This document shows, piece after piece, positions 9,207 to 17,442 of a stretch of 64,000 nt of DNA. The notes under the pieces are model-generated. The model made no database searches, was not told the DNA's origin, and saw only the letters and a list, made by a program, of their open reading frames with translations. The translations under genes and the position numbers were made by a program. The stretch lies in assembly GCF_007004725.1 (NCBI RefSeq), contig NZ_ML660163.1, positions 1 to 64,000 of the forward strand. Reading direction: 5' to 3'. This DNA is from Aliikangiella coralliicola (GTDB lineage: Bacteria; Pseudomonadota; Gammaproteobacteria; Enterobacterales; Kangiellaceae). Every line of letters begins with the position of its first letter. The first letter of the stretch is position 1.

Positions 9207-11936
9207 ATGGCGAAGGAAAGTAAGATGAAAGACAATGCCAAAAAACCGAGTCTATTTGTATTTTCTGGCGAAAAGGAATCGAATAAATCCGACAATCATT
9301 CCACTCACCAGCTAAAAAAAGAACCCTGGAAAGTGATGATTATCGATGACGATGAACTCGTTCACCAACTCACTCACCTGGTGTTAGAAAACTTTCAATT
9401 TAATGGTGCGCCACTTACTTTTATCGACGGTTATTCTGCTAAAGAAGCCAAGCAGCTGATCAAAAAACATCCTGACACAGCAGTTCTACTACTCGATGTA
9501 GTGATGGAAAATGACGAAGCAGGATTTGATGTCGTCGACTTCGTCAGAAAAAAGCTTGGCAATCGATTTGTCAGAATTATTCTACGAACTGGACAACCGG
9601 GGCAATTTCCCGAAAATAAAATAATTTCAGATTACGATATCAATGATTACAAGGATAAAACAGAGTTAACATCGGAACGACTAAACACTACGCTCATTAC
9701 CGCTTTAAGATCGTATCAAGACTTGCAAACTATTGAGACATTGGTCGGTTCCAAAAATTATCTGGAAAAAAGAGTTGAGGAACGAACTCGAAAAATCATG
9801 GCGATTAACAAGGACTTAAAAAAGGCCGTTTATTTTCACGAAAAAACCAATCGCGACTTAGCCATCAGTCAGGACCGACTAGCCGAAGCTCAGAAAATTG
9901 CCAAGATAGGCCACTGGGAATGGCGTCCGGCTCAGGGTGAACTATTCTGGTCAGCTCAATCGTTAGAAATATTTTCGGTGAAAACACCACCGGAAAAAAC
10001 CAATATAAAACACATATTCAGAGTAATTCCCGAAGATGCAAGGGCACAAATAAAAGCAGCCTTAAGACGGTTGTCGAGCGGTAAAAAAAGCTATGAGTTT
10101 GAACATGAAATAATTTGTCCAAACGGCGGAAAGAAAATAATAAAGCAACGGGGTAAAATTGAGTTATCTGCTGATAAGCAGGTAAAAAAACTCACCGGGA
10201 CGGTACAGGACATCACCGAAACAACGCTTGCCGATGAACAGATGAGAAAGCTGTCAGGCGCGATAAAGCAAATTGCAGAAGCTGTGATTATTTGTGACAA
10301 AAAAGGAACGATTGAGTACGTTAACCCCTCCTTTTCCAAAATGACTGGATATAACGAAGAAGAAGTAATCAATCAAAATATAGTTCTGCTCAAATCTGAT
10401 AAGCAAAGCGACGGCTTTTATAGACGCATGTGGAGAACCATTCGAAGAGGAGATGTGTTCAGCAATGTGATGATCAGCAGGAAAAAAGATGGAAGTTATT
10501 TCTACGAAGAGAAAACAATTACGCCGCAGGTAAATGCAGAAGGAAAAATTACGCATTTCATCTCAACAGGCAAGGACATTTCTGAACGAATGGAGGCAAT
10601 GGAAAAGCTTCAATATCTGGCTCACAATGACACACTCACCGATTTGCCTAACAGGACTTTATTTAGAGACCGCCTTAACCAAGCTATTACGAGACTAGAA
10701 TGGCAACAAAGAATAATTGCTGTTCTATTTTTAGATGTCGACCGTTTCAAGATCATCAATGATTCGTTGGGGCATGATACCGGTGATAATCTTCTGCGCG
10801 AAATTTCGCGGCGCCTCGAACAAAACGTTAGGTCCGGAGATACTGTGTCGCGTCTTGGTGGTGACGAGTTCGCGATACTCTTAAGCGACATTAGCCGGAG
10901 AACAGATATTGCACCAATCGCAGAAAAGCTACTTGATAACCTGAGCAAACCCTACTACATCGGCGAGCAAGAACTGTTCGTGACTATCAGCATTGGCATA
11001 AGCACTTCGCCACAGGATGGTGAGGATGTTAATACGCTTATCAAAAAAGCAGACGTCGCTATGTACCAGGCTAAATCAAAAGGAAAAAATAATTATCAAT
11101 TTTATACCGACAAGGATGAGAAAAAAGCAAAAAGAAGGCTCACGATGGAAGTTGGTTTGCGGAGGGCGCTGGAAAAAGAGCAATTCTTTTTGTGTTATCA
11201 ACCTCAAGTCGATATTGCAACCAATAAGGTGACCGGTGTCGAGTCACTGTTACGTTGGAGGGACGATCAGGCAAATATAGTATCGCCATTTGAATTCATT
11301 CCTGTGTTAGAAGATACCGGAATGATTACAGGAGTTGGAGAGTGGGTTATCCGAGAATCCTGCAGGCAGGGAGTCGCCTGGGAAGCTGAAAACCTGAATT
11401 TAAAAGTCGCCGTTAATATTTCAATTCGACAACTTCAAGTTCCCGGTTTTGTCAAACAGATAGAAACTGTCTTGAATGAAACCGGATTTTCCGCTAACAA
11501 ACTGGAATTAGAACTGACTGAAAACTTATTGATCGAGCACATCAAAGATACCTCAAATACATTTCACGAATTGCACGATCTGGGTATTAAGCTGTCAATT
11601 GACGACTTCGGCACAGGCTATTCCTCAATGAATTACTTAAAAAGATTGCCTTTTGATACGCTTAAAATAGATCGGGCATTTATCAAAGATATTATGAATG
11701 ATCAAGATGATGCAGCTATTGCTAACGCGATAATTACCCTGGCTCATTCAATGGACATGGAAGTCGTTGCGGAAGGTGTCGAATCTTCGCCACAACTCGG
11801 ATATCTAAAACAGCGACATTGTGATATCTACCAAGGCTTCTTATGCAGCCCTCCCGTTAACCATCATTTGATTAGCGATTTGATTGCTAATTACCCCACT
11901 AGCTTGATTGATAGCCATTCCCACTCTGTTTCATGA
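9207..11936 (+). CDS. REC-PAS-PAS-GGDEF-EAL cyclic-di-GMP signalling protein
   Basis: 909 aa from the ATG at 9207; a GTG at 9195 and an ATG at 9225 with AAGGA upstream are alternatives. The N-terminal receiver domain has the acidic pair DDD and phospho-acceptor Asp97 (LLLDVVM). A coiled-coil linker and two PAS domains (second: VNPSFSKMTGY) follow. The GGDEF domain has an intact active site (RLGGDEF, 551-555) and an inhibitory I-site (RSGD five residues before). The EAL domain has ESLLRW (from Glu679), DDFGTGYSS, LKIDRAF and EVVAEGVES, so both c-di-GMP synthesis and hydrolysis residues are present. It has no membrane segment and is cytoplasmic. It leads an operon with a sensor system 11 nt downstream, which probably phosphorylates its receiver (inference). 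Confidence 0.93.
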   Translation: MAKESKMKDNAKKPSLFVFSGEKESNKSDNHSTHQLKKEPWKVMIIDDDELVHQLTHLVLENFQFNGAPLTFIDGYSAKEAKQLIKKHPDTAVLLLDVVMENDEAGFDVVDFVRKKLGNRFVRIILRTGQPGQFPENKIISDYDINDYKDKTELTSERLNTTLITALRSYQDLQTIETLVGSKNYLEKRVEERTRKIMAINKDLKKAVYFHEKTNRDLAISQDRLAEAQKIAKIGHWEWRPAQGELFWSAQSLEIFSVKTPPEKTNIKHIFRVIPEDARAQIKAALRRLSSGKKSYEFEHEIICPNGGKKIIKQRGKIELSADKQVKKLTGTVQDITETTLADEQMRKLSGAIKQIAEAVIICDKKGTIEYVNPSFSKMTGYNEEEVINQNIVLLKSDKQSDGFYRRMWRTIRRGDVFSNVMISRKKDGSYFYEEKTITPQVNAEGKITHFISTGKDISERMEAMEKLQYLAHNDTLTDLPNRTLFRDRLNQAITRLEWQQRIIAVLFLDVDRFKIINDSLGHDTGDNLLREISRRLEQNVRSGDTVSRLGGDEFAILLSDISRRTDIAPIAEKLLDNLSKPYYIGEQELFVTISIGISTSPQDGEDVNTLIKKADVAMYQAKSKGKNNYQFYTDKDEKKAKRRLTMEVGLRRALEKEQFFLCYQPQVDIATNKVTGVESLLRWRDDQANIVSPFEFIPVLEDTGMITGVGEWVIRESCRQGVAWEAENLNLKVAVNISIRQLQVPGFVKQIETVLNETGFSANKLELELTENLLIEHIKDTSNTFHELHDLGIKLSIDDFGTGYSSMNYLKRLPFDTLKIDRAFIKDIMNDQDDAAIANAIITLAHSMDMEVVAEGVESSPQLGYLKQRHCDIYQGFLCSPPVNHHLISDLIANYPTSLIDSHSHSVS

Positions 11937-11947
11937 GGTGAAAAGCG

Positions 11948-12826
11948 ATGACGATTAACTACAACTTCAAAGTTAGCCTGTTGGTTTGGGCTTCGATATT
12001 CGTTTTAATTGGATGCTCCGACTCGAACCAACAAATCGTTGAAGCCGAAAAGAAAGTTATAAGAGTTGCCGTTGAACCTAGTCACAGTGGAGTCAAAACT
12101 AGAATAAAGTTCGATCAACTACTTGATTATCTCGAACTGAAAACTGACGCCAGGTTCGAGCTTGTGAAGGTCAATTCTTATACCGAGCTTATCGACCTAT
12201 TTGTTCAAAAGAAGATTGATCTGGGTTATTTTGGTGGCGTGTCTTTTGTCATTGTCAATGAAAGAGCTGGCGCCATTCCACTGGTGTCCAGAGATATTGA
12301 TACCAGATTCACCAGTACCTTTATCATTAATAAAAAAAGTAATATTAATAGTCTGCTTGACTTAAAGGAAAAGTCCTTTAGTTTTGGTTCAAGATTATCG
12401 ACTTCCGGGCATTTTATGCCCAGGTTTTTTCTCAATCAAAAAGGGCTTAATCCAGAAGCTCACTTCGATAAAATTATCTATTCAGGAACCCATGATAAAA
12501 CAGCACTTCTTGTACAAGATGGCACCGTCGATGCCGGCGTATTAAACTCAAAGACTGTCGAAAGAATGCTGAGCAATGGTGATATAGACACAGACAAAGT
12601 AGCCATTCTTTGGAAAACCCCGCGCTTCTTTGCTCATGTTTGGGCGATTCAACCTGAATTTGACGAGAAACAAAAAGCGATGATTGAAGATGCTTTTCTT
12701 GAGCTCTCACTATATCAAGAAAGGCAGCAAAGTATATTAAAATCAATGGACGCGAAATACTTTATTCCCATCAGCAATCACGACTTTGACTCTCTAAAAA
12801 AAGTCATGAATGGTTTTAACAGATAG
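11948..12826 (+). CDS. PhnD-like periplasmic substrate-binding lipoprotein
   Basis: 292 aa. The lipoprotein signal has lipobox LIGC (Cys23). The mature part matches the phosphonate/phosphate-type ABC binding-protein fold: RVAVEPS start, DLGYFGG ligand segment, FGSRLSTSGHFMPR and DAGVLNSK. No ABC permease or ATPase is encoded nearby; the neighbour is a histidine kinase, so the protein more likely senses a periplasmic ligand for that kinase than feeds a transporter. A PhnD-like domain is fused to the kinase in the tetrathionate sensor TtrS; here it is a separate lipoprotein. GAGGTGAA precedes the ATG, and the gene is spaced 11 nt from the GGDEF/EAL gene. The ligand is unknown. Confidence 0.85.
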   Translation: MTINYNFKVSLLVWASIFVLIGCSDSNQQIVEAEKKVIRVAVEPSHSGVKTRIKFDQLLDYLELKTDARFELVKVNSYTELIDLFVQKKIDLGYFGGVSFVIVNERAGAIPLVSRDIDTRFTSTFIINKKSNINSLLDLKEKSFSFGSRLSTSGHFMPRFFLNQKGLNPEAHFDKIIYSGTHDKTALLVQDGTVDAGVLNSKTVERMLSNGDIDTDKVAILWKTPRFFAHVWAIQPEFDEKQKAMIEDAFLELSLYQERQQSILKSMDAKYFIPISNHDFDSLKKVMNGFNR

Positions 12827-12845
12827 AACGGAAAGGATCTGTTTA

Positions 12846-14384
12846 ATGAGGGCAGTACTACAAAAGGAAAAAATCGTCAAAAGCGTCTACCTTTTGATTT
12901 TTCTACTGGCAATTTTTGGTCTCTCTGTGGCAGCCCTCATTCTACTTTTTGACAATATTGATAGAAAAGCAGAGACAAAAATAGCGGAATATCACATAGC
13001 TACAGAGCTTTACGCTAGAAGTTTAGTCGAGATTATTGTCAACGCAAAAGCTGATACGCTTTCATCTCATCATGACGAAAAAAAACATTCTAGTCTCAAA
13101 CCCACACATTTTGGCTCGATAGAAAAGTTAGAAAATATTCAATACGAAATAAAGAAAGTAGTAAACTTGATAAGTTTGACTAACAGAAAGTTTAATGACC
13201 CAGCTTTCTCTCCTGCCACCTCGAGATTAAAGGAAAGTTATTTACGCTTTGAAAAAAATTTTAAAGTGATGGCGAAATCAAACTCAAAAAAGATAGTCCC
13301 ACTTTTTGAAGAGTTGTTGAATAGGTCTGAGCAATTAATGAAACTTCACAAGCGCTCCTACAGAGCACTTTTAGAGAAAAAAAGAAAAGAAAATTACAAT
13401 GAAACCAATATACTATTAGTAATAGTTTTATCCCTTTCTGTTGTTCTACTTCTTGTTGTCAGGATAATCCTGAAGCAAATTTATTCTTCCCTGGAAGAGA
13501 AAGTTAGCGCCAGAGAAGCCATGGAGAACTTGAATGCCAACCTGGAGCGAATCGTCGAAATAAGGACCAGAGAGCTTAAAGACACCAATTGTGAACTAAA
13601 AAAAACCATAACCAATTTGGAGAAAACTCAGGAGCAACTGATTGAGTCGGAAAAAATGGCGTCACTCGGCAACCTGGTTGCTGGTATCGCCCATGAAGTC
13701 AATACACCTCTTGGCGTTGGTGTAACCGCAATTACATTTTTGCAGCATGAATGTAAAAATCTAGCGACTTTTTATCAGCAAGGGAAATTGACGGAAACCG
13801 CTTTTAAAAACTTTATTAGTACATCCTCTGAGTCTTGTACAATGTTGAAGTCAAACCTTGATAGAGCGGTCGATTTGGTTAAAAGTTTTAAACAAGTGGC
13901 CGTAGATAGAACTCATGAAGACTTTCGCCAGATAAATATGAAAAGCTATATTGACCAGGTCCTTCAGAGCTTGCATCCAAAGTTAAGAAAAACCTCACAC
14001 GAAGTTAACCTAATATGCCCCTCAAACTTAGAGTGTTCGACCAATCCCGGCGCACTTTCACAAATATTAACCAACCTGATTATCAATTCTTTAATACACG
14101 GCTTCGAAAATATTGATTGTGGAAAAATCACTATCGATGTATCTAAGTCTGGCGATAGAGTCGAAATAATGTATAAAGACAACGGTTCAGGGGTTCCGGC
14201 CCACGCTCGGAAAAAGATATTTGAACCATTTTTCACGACCCGCCGAGGAAAAGGCGGTAGTGGTTTAGGTATGCACATTGTATACAACTTAGTGACTCAA
14301 TCTCTTGACGGAACAATAAAGCTGGATAAAGAAGAGGCATATGGCGCTGTTTTTAAAATAGATTTTCCCATACATCACAATTAA
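12846..14384 (+). CDS. Sensor histidine kinase partnered with the PhnD-like protein
   Basis: 512 aa from ATG 12846 (AAAGGA upstream; a frame start at 12810 would overlap the previous gene and lacks signal-anchor character). A transmembrane helix near residues 10-32, a periplasmic helical domain of about 150 residues and a second helix near 187-208 are followed by a long coiled coil and a HisKA domain with His283 (AHEVNTPLG). The HATPase shows NLIINSL, DNGSGVP, FEPFFTT and GGSGLGM, all intact. The HEVNTPLG box marks a kinase subgroup often paired with FixJ-type regulators, as found 217 nt downstream. Likely signal path: ligand, PhnD-like lipoprotein, this kinase, then the regulator and perhaps the GGDEF/EAL protein. 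Confidence 0.92.
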   Translation: MRAVLQKEKIVKSVYLLIFLLAIFGLSVAALILLFDNIDRKAETKIAEYHIATELYARSLVEIIVNAKADTLSSHHDEKKHSSLKPTHFGSIEKLENIQYEIKKVVNLISLTNRKFNDPAFSPATSRLKESYLRFEKNFKVMAKSNSKKIVPLFEELLNRSEQLMKLHKRSYRALLEKKRKENYNETNILLVIVLSLSVVLLLVVRIILKQIYSSLEEKVSAREAMENLNANLERIVEIRTRELKDTNCELKKTITNLEKTQEQLIESEKMASLGNLVAGIAHEVNTPLGVGVTAITFLQHECKNLATFYQQGKLTETAFKNFISTSSESCTMLKSNLDRAVDLVKSFKQVAVDRTHEDFRQINMKSYIDQVLQSLHPKLRKTSHEVNLICPSNLECSTNPGALSQILTNLIINSLIHGFENIDCGKITIDVSKSGDRVEIMYKDNGSGVPAHARKKIFEPFFTTRRGKGGSGLGMHIVYNLVTQSLDGTIKLDKEEAYGAVFKIDFPIHHN

Positions 14385-14517
14385 AAGTTGCCAACAGATA
14401 ACACCGGCAACATCAAGTTGTCGTGATAAGATAGAATAAGATAGAATATTAATGAGATTTTCTATAGTAACAAGAAAGTCAAAATATTTTAACGATTGCT
14501 AAAATCATTTCATTTTT

Positions 14518-14545
14518 TTGACTGCCTAGATTTATACACTATAGT
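14518..14545 (+). promoter_or_regulatory. Predicted sigma70 promoter of the FixJ-type regulator gene
   Basis: TTGACT (14518-14523), a 16-nt spacer and TATAGT (14540-14545) make a near-consensus promoter about 57 nt before the regulator start. The -10 lies in a partly palindromic AT-rich stretch. It suggests the regulator is transcribed separately from the upstream kinase operon as well as possibly by read-through. Confidence 0.6.
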
Positions 14546-14601
14546 ATATATTGAGTATAAAGGATTAACCTTTCCTTTTGGATTGTTTCAGGAAGTAAAA
14601 A

Positions 14602-15213
14602 ATGAAGGATTTGTCTATATATATTATCGACGATGAACAAACACACGCGGACTATACCAAGTTATTGGTAGACTCACTAAACTACCCCACAGAAATTTAT
14701 CTCAGTGCATTAGAGTTCCTAAAAAACTATGATAGCCTTCACCCTTCAGTGGTGATTTCAGACGTCATAATGCCCGATCTCACCGGTCTTGAATTATTGG
14801 ATAAAATGAAGGATTGGGAGTATCTCCCCTCGGTAGTATTTCTGACAGGATTTGCCAATGTGTCAATGGTAAAAAAAGCACTCAAACAAGGCGCTTATGA
14901 CTTTGTTGAAAAACCGATTGACGCAGAAAGTTTTATTAAGATTTTGCACAATGCCATTGAGCATGCAAGCAATCAGTATCAACAATACTCCGAACTTTTA
15001 GAACTTAACAGAAAAATTGGGTTGTTGACTGAGCGAGAAAAACAAATTTTTGATCTTTTGTTAAGTGGCGTAACCAATAAAGAAATAGAAAGTCAGCTTT
15101 TTATCAGCAAGCGAACCATTGAGACTCACCGGCTTAATATACTACATAAATTTGATGCGGCAAATCTCACAGAGCTAATGAGTCAGTTTATCAAACACAA
15201 CAAAGCTATATGA
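14602..15213 (+). CDS. FixJ/TtrR-type response regulator (REC + LuxR HTH)
   Basis: 203 aa. The receiver domain has acidic residues IIDDEQ, phospho-acceptor Asp54 (VISDVIMPDLTG), Thr/Lys switch residues (FLTGFAN, VEKPID). The LuxR-type helix-turn-helix (LTEREKQIFDLLLSG...KEIESQLFISKRTIETHR) is at about residues 135-190. Architecture and gene order match regulators of the FixJ, TodT and TtrR type. AGGAAG precedes the ATG. The cognate kinase is most likely the gene ending at 14384. Targets are unknown; no reductase or catabolic genes follow directly. Confidence 0.92.
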   Translation: MKDLSIYIIDDEQTHADYTKLLVDSLNYPTEIYLSALEFLKNYDSLHPSVVISDVIMPDLTGLELLDKMKDWEYLPSVVFLTGFANVSMVKKALKQGAYDFVEKPIDAESFIKILHNAIEHASNQYQQYSELLELNRKIGLLTEREKQIFDLLLSGVTNKEIESQLFISKRTIETHRLNILHKFDAANLTELMSQFIKHNKAI

Positions 15214-15447
15214 CTACGTATTTTTACTGATATCGATAACAAATGTCAGGTAGTTTTACCAATTTCATTCACAAGCGGAATTAGGCATACTAACAACATC
15301 GAGAAAGAGATTAAACCGACTAACAATAATAAGCTAAATATTTTGTAAGGAAGTAAAACGAGCTAATCACTGAGAAAACTGGTTATTTTGTCTGTTAGTT
15401 ACAAACCACGACACAAGAACTGTTACCATGAATGGCTAGGTATTCTA

Positions 15448-15804
15448 ATGAAAAGTGTGTTACTTAAAAATCCTGAGTACGCCGACAAACTGGCAAAAAT
15501 CAGGCGCCAATTTAAGACAGGGCTTATCGAAAAAGAAATTCGGCTAAACAAACTCAAGTCTAAACTTCATATTCACAATAAAAGCGAGATGCAAGAAGTT
15601 CTTCTTGAGATAAAAACAATTGCTCATAATATTGTTGGGATCGCAAATAACGTAGGCTATGGCGATATCGGTAAGTCAGCAAAAAAGTTACAAACTTGCT
15701 GTGTTTATTTTTTGCAAAACTACGAAGAGTTTAATCCAGTTAACTATGAAGAACTGAGGATCCCTCTTAATCAGTTAATCGTCGCAATCAACGCCAGTGA
15801 CTAA
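15448..15804 (+). CDS. Stand-alone HPt-domain phosphotransfer protein (predicted)
   Basis: 118 aa from the ATG at 15448 (TAGG eight bases upstream); a longer frame from TTG 15388 is less likely. The segment IKTIAHNIVGIANNVGYGDIG fits the HPt signature AHxLxGxAxxxG, with His60 as the probable phosphorylation site, followed by Ala/Lys-rich helix and an amphipathic C-terminal helix as in four-helix HPt proteins. The family is called from pattern only. It sits last in the signalling cluster and could pass phosphate between the kinase and the two receiver proteins; since the kinase has no receiver domain of its own, its place in the relay is unclear. Confidence 0.65.
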   Translation: MKSVLLKNPEYADKLAKIRRQFKTGLIEKEIRLNKLKSKLHIHNKSEMQEVLLEIKTIAHNIVGIANNVGYGDIGKSAKKLQTCCVYFLQNYEEFNPVNYEELRIPLNQLIVAINASD

Positions 15805-15894
15805 AGGTAAAACACGACAGCTATTGCTTTTAGGGATTAATCGATAAACAAAAACAACAGGGATAAATAAAATATAATAATGCCTTTCAAAATA

Positions 15895-15925
15895 GGCGGT
15901 GAAGTTGACATCACCGCCATTTTTT
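15895..15925 (+). terminator. Terminator after the signalling cluster
   Basis: An 8-bp stem GGCGGTGA/TCACCGCC with an 8-nt loop is followed by ATTTTTT on the plus strand. It lies between the convergent HPt gene and the haem-protein gene (stop at 15986) and could serve both, though the T-run is better on the plus strand. Confidence 0.8.
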
Positions 15926-15985
15926 CAGATTATTGCCCATCAATTCTACTTAACTTGAATTCTGGATAATAACTCAAGTTACTTA

Positions 15986-17386
15986 TCAATCTTGTTGTGC
16001 TCGACTTACCGGTTTTCGACCGGTTCCAAATTCAACCGCCCAATACCCCTCATCATTTTTCGTTTTAGCATCAGCGAAGTTCTGTAAGCTCATCGCAACT
16101 TGCAACGAAAAGTCAGTGGAAAAAGCTCTTGGGTCAGACGAAGTAGCAGCCGGAATATTAATGAAATACTTCATCCAGGCAGCATTGCCGCCATTAGGCG
16201 GAGGCGCGAAACCATTAGCAATGGTCGCATCAGGCGGTACTAAAGGCGTTATTGCCGGAAATTGCGATGCAGTGTGACAGGACATGCACGACGAAGTATT
16301 AAGATCAGCTGGTCCGTTCAAACGCATTCCCCAACCTAAATGCTGCGGCGGTAAATCAGGCGAGGGATTAATCACAGTTTGCTTGAGCTTAGGATTTGTC
16401 TTGGTTTTTGTATAGGGATAAGCATTGATAATATTATCGGTTACATCGGGATCATCACCCCATTGCAACCCTAGCGGAACCAGGTTTTTAAACCGACACT
16501 TAGTGTCTTTTTCTTTGTCTTTGCAGTGACGCTTATTGAGCTTACCGTTATAGGCATAGGTTCCTAGCACCCACCCCATCCATTTATCCGCCCGCTTATC
16601 TCTGACCATAATATCCATTTGTAATAGTCTTAAATACCGAACAGCTCGTGTTGGAGAATTCCAACTTTCGGTGATGTAGCCTTGCCATTGAATGGGATTT
16701 TCTAAATAGGGAACGCTGTTATCATCCGGTTGAACATCCGCGAATAACAATTTGCAAAAAATGGTACCTTCTGGAAATCCACCGCCATAACGATGATCGG
16801 TCGCGCCGGGGTCTGGGTTATTTTTATCCTTCCACATTTTACCCATGGTATAACCGGCATATTCATTAATAAGTGTAATCGCATATATTTGATAATTATT
16901 GGTTTGCGTATGATGCAATTGATAGGAACCAACCGGCGCTTCTTTAATTAAGCCATGAAAACCTTCGGTTCCACCGTTAGGTGGAAAAGTCGGAGAACTG
17001 GGGTGCAACCAGGGAATGTGATACCAGTTGCGTTGCTTATTCTTATGGGGGTTCCATTCGGGAATATTACCAGCGAAGCAATATTGCTTAACGCTATCCA
17101 TATACTTTTCCCAATCTTTGACAAAATCGATTTTCAAAGCTTTCGGCAAACTACTCCGCTTGGGCAGCTTTCGAGGATAGTTTGTTTTTAATTTGAACAC
17201 AGGATGATCCGAATACATTTCTTCATAGTCAGCAACAGAAACCATGTAGCCAAAATCTGGAAAGCTCGAAAAGTCACGCGGTTTGACCAAAGGGTTTTGA
17301 GGTTTCTTCTGCGCATGACTGTGACCGCTAAGCATCGCAAAAACGAGTACGGTGATAGATATACTGGAGATTATTTTATTGAACAT
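15986..17386 (-). CDS. Exported protein with one CXXCH haem-binding motif
   Basis: 466 aa. It has a clear signal peptide (residues 1-25, ending SHAQ). A single c-type haem motif Cys367-Met-Ser-Cys-His371 lies in the C-terminal third; the rest is long, Pro/Trp/Tyr-rich and not recognised. Additional Cys residues lie at about 105, 213 and 290-300. The protein should be periplasmic or extracellular and may be a monohaem cytochrome with a catalytic or binding N-terminal domain. AAGGAAC precedes the ATG. It follows, in the same direction, a phosphoesterase gene by 56 nt and a molybdenum hydroxylase gene further upstream, so the three may be one transcription unit. An electron-transfer link with the hydroxylase would need crossing of the membrane, so it is doubtful. 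Confidence 0.75.
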   Translation of the reverse strand: MFNKIISSISITVLVFAMLSGHSHAQKKPQNPLVKPRDFSSFPDFGYMVSVADYEEMYSDHPVFKLKTNYPRKLPKRSSLPKALKIDFVKDWEKYMDSVKQYCFAGNIPEWNPHKNKQRNWYHIPWLHPSSPTFPPNGGTEGFHGLIKEAPVGSYQLHHTQTNNYQIYAITLINEYAGYTMGKMWKDKNNPDPGATDHRYGGGFPEGTIFCKLLFADVQPDDNSVPYLENPIQWQGYITESWNSPTRAVRYLRLLQMDIMVRDKRADKWMGWVLGTYAYNGKLNKRHCKDKEKDTKCRFKNLVPLGLQWGDDPDVTDNIINAYPYTKTKTNPKLKQTVINPSPDLPPQHLGWGMRLNGPADLNTSSCMSCHTASQFPAITPLVPPDATIANGFAPPPNGGNAAWMKYFINIPAATSSDPRAFSTDFSLQVAMSLQNFADAKTKNDEGYWAVEFGTGRKPVSRAQQD

Positions 17387-17442
17387 ATTAAGTTCCTTCT
17401 TGATAGTAAAAATGATGGTTAATCATGTCGACTAAACAGCAG

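Noticed and set aside
11948..12826. Phosphonate ABC transporter component
   Set aside because: No permease or ATPase gene nearby; the context is a kinase and response regulator, so sensing is more likely than transport.
15986..17386. Multihaem cytochrome
   Set aside because: Only one CXXCH motif (Cys367 to His371) is present; other Cys residues are not in haem motifs.
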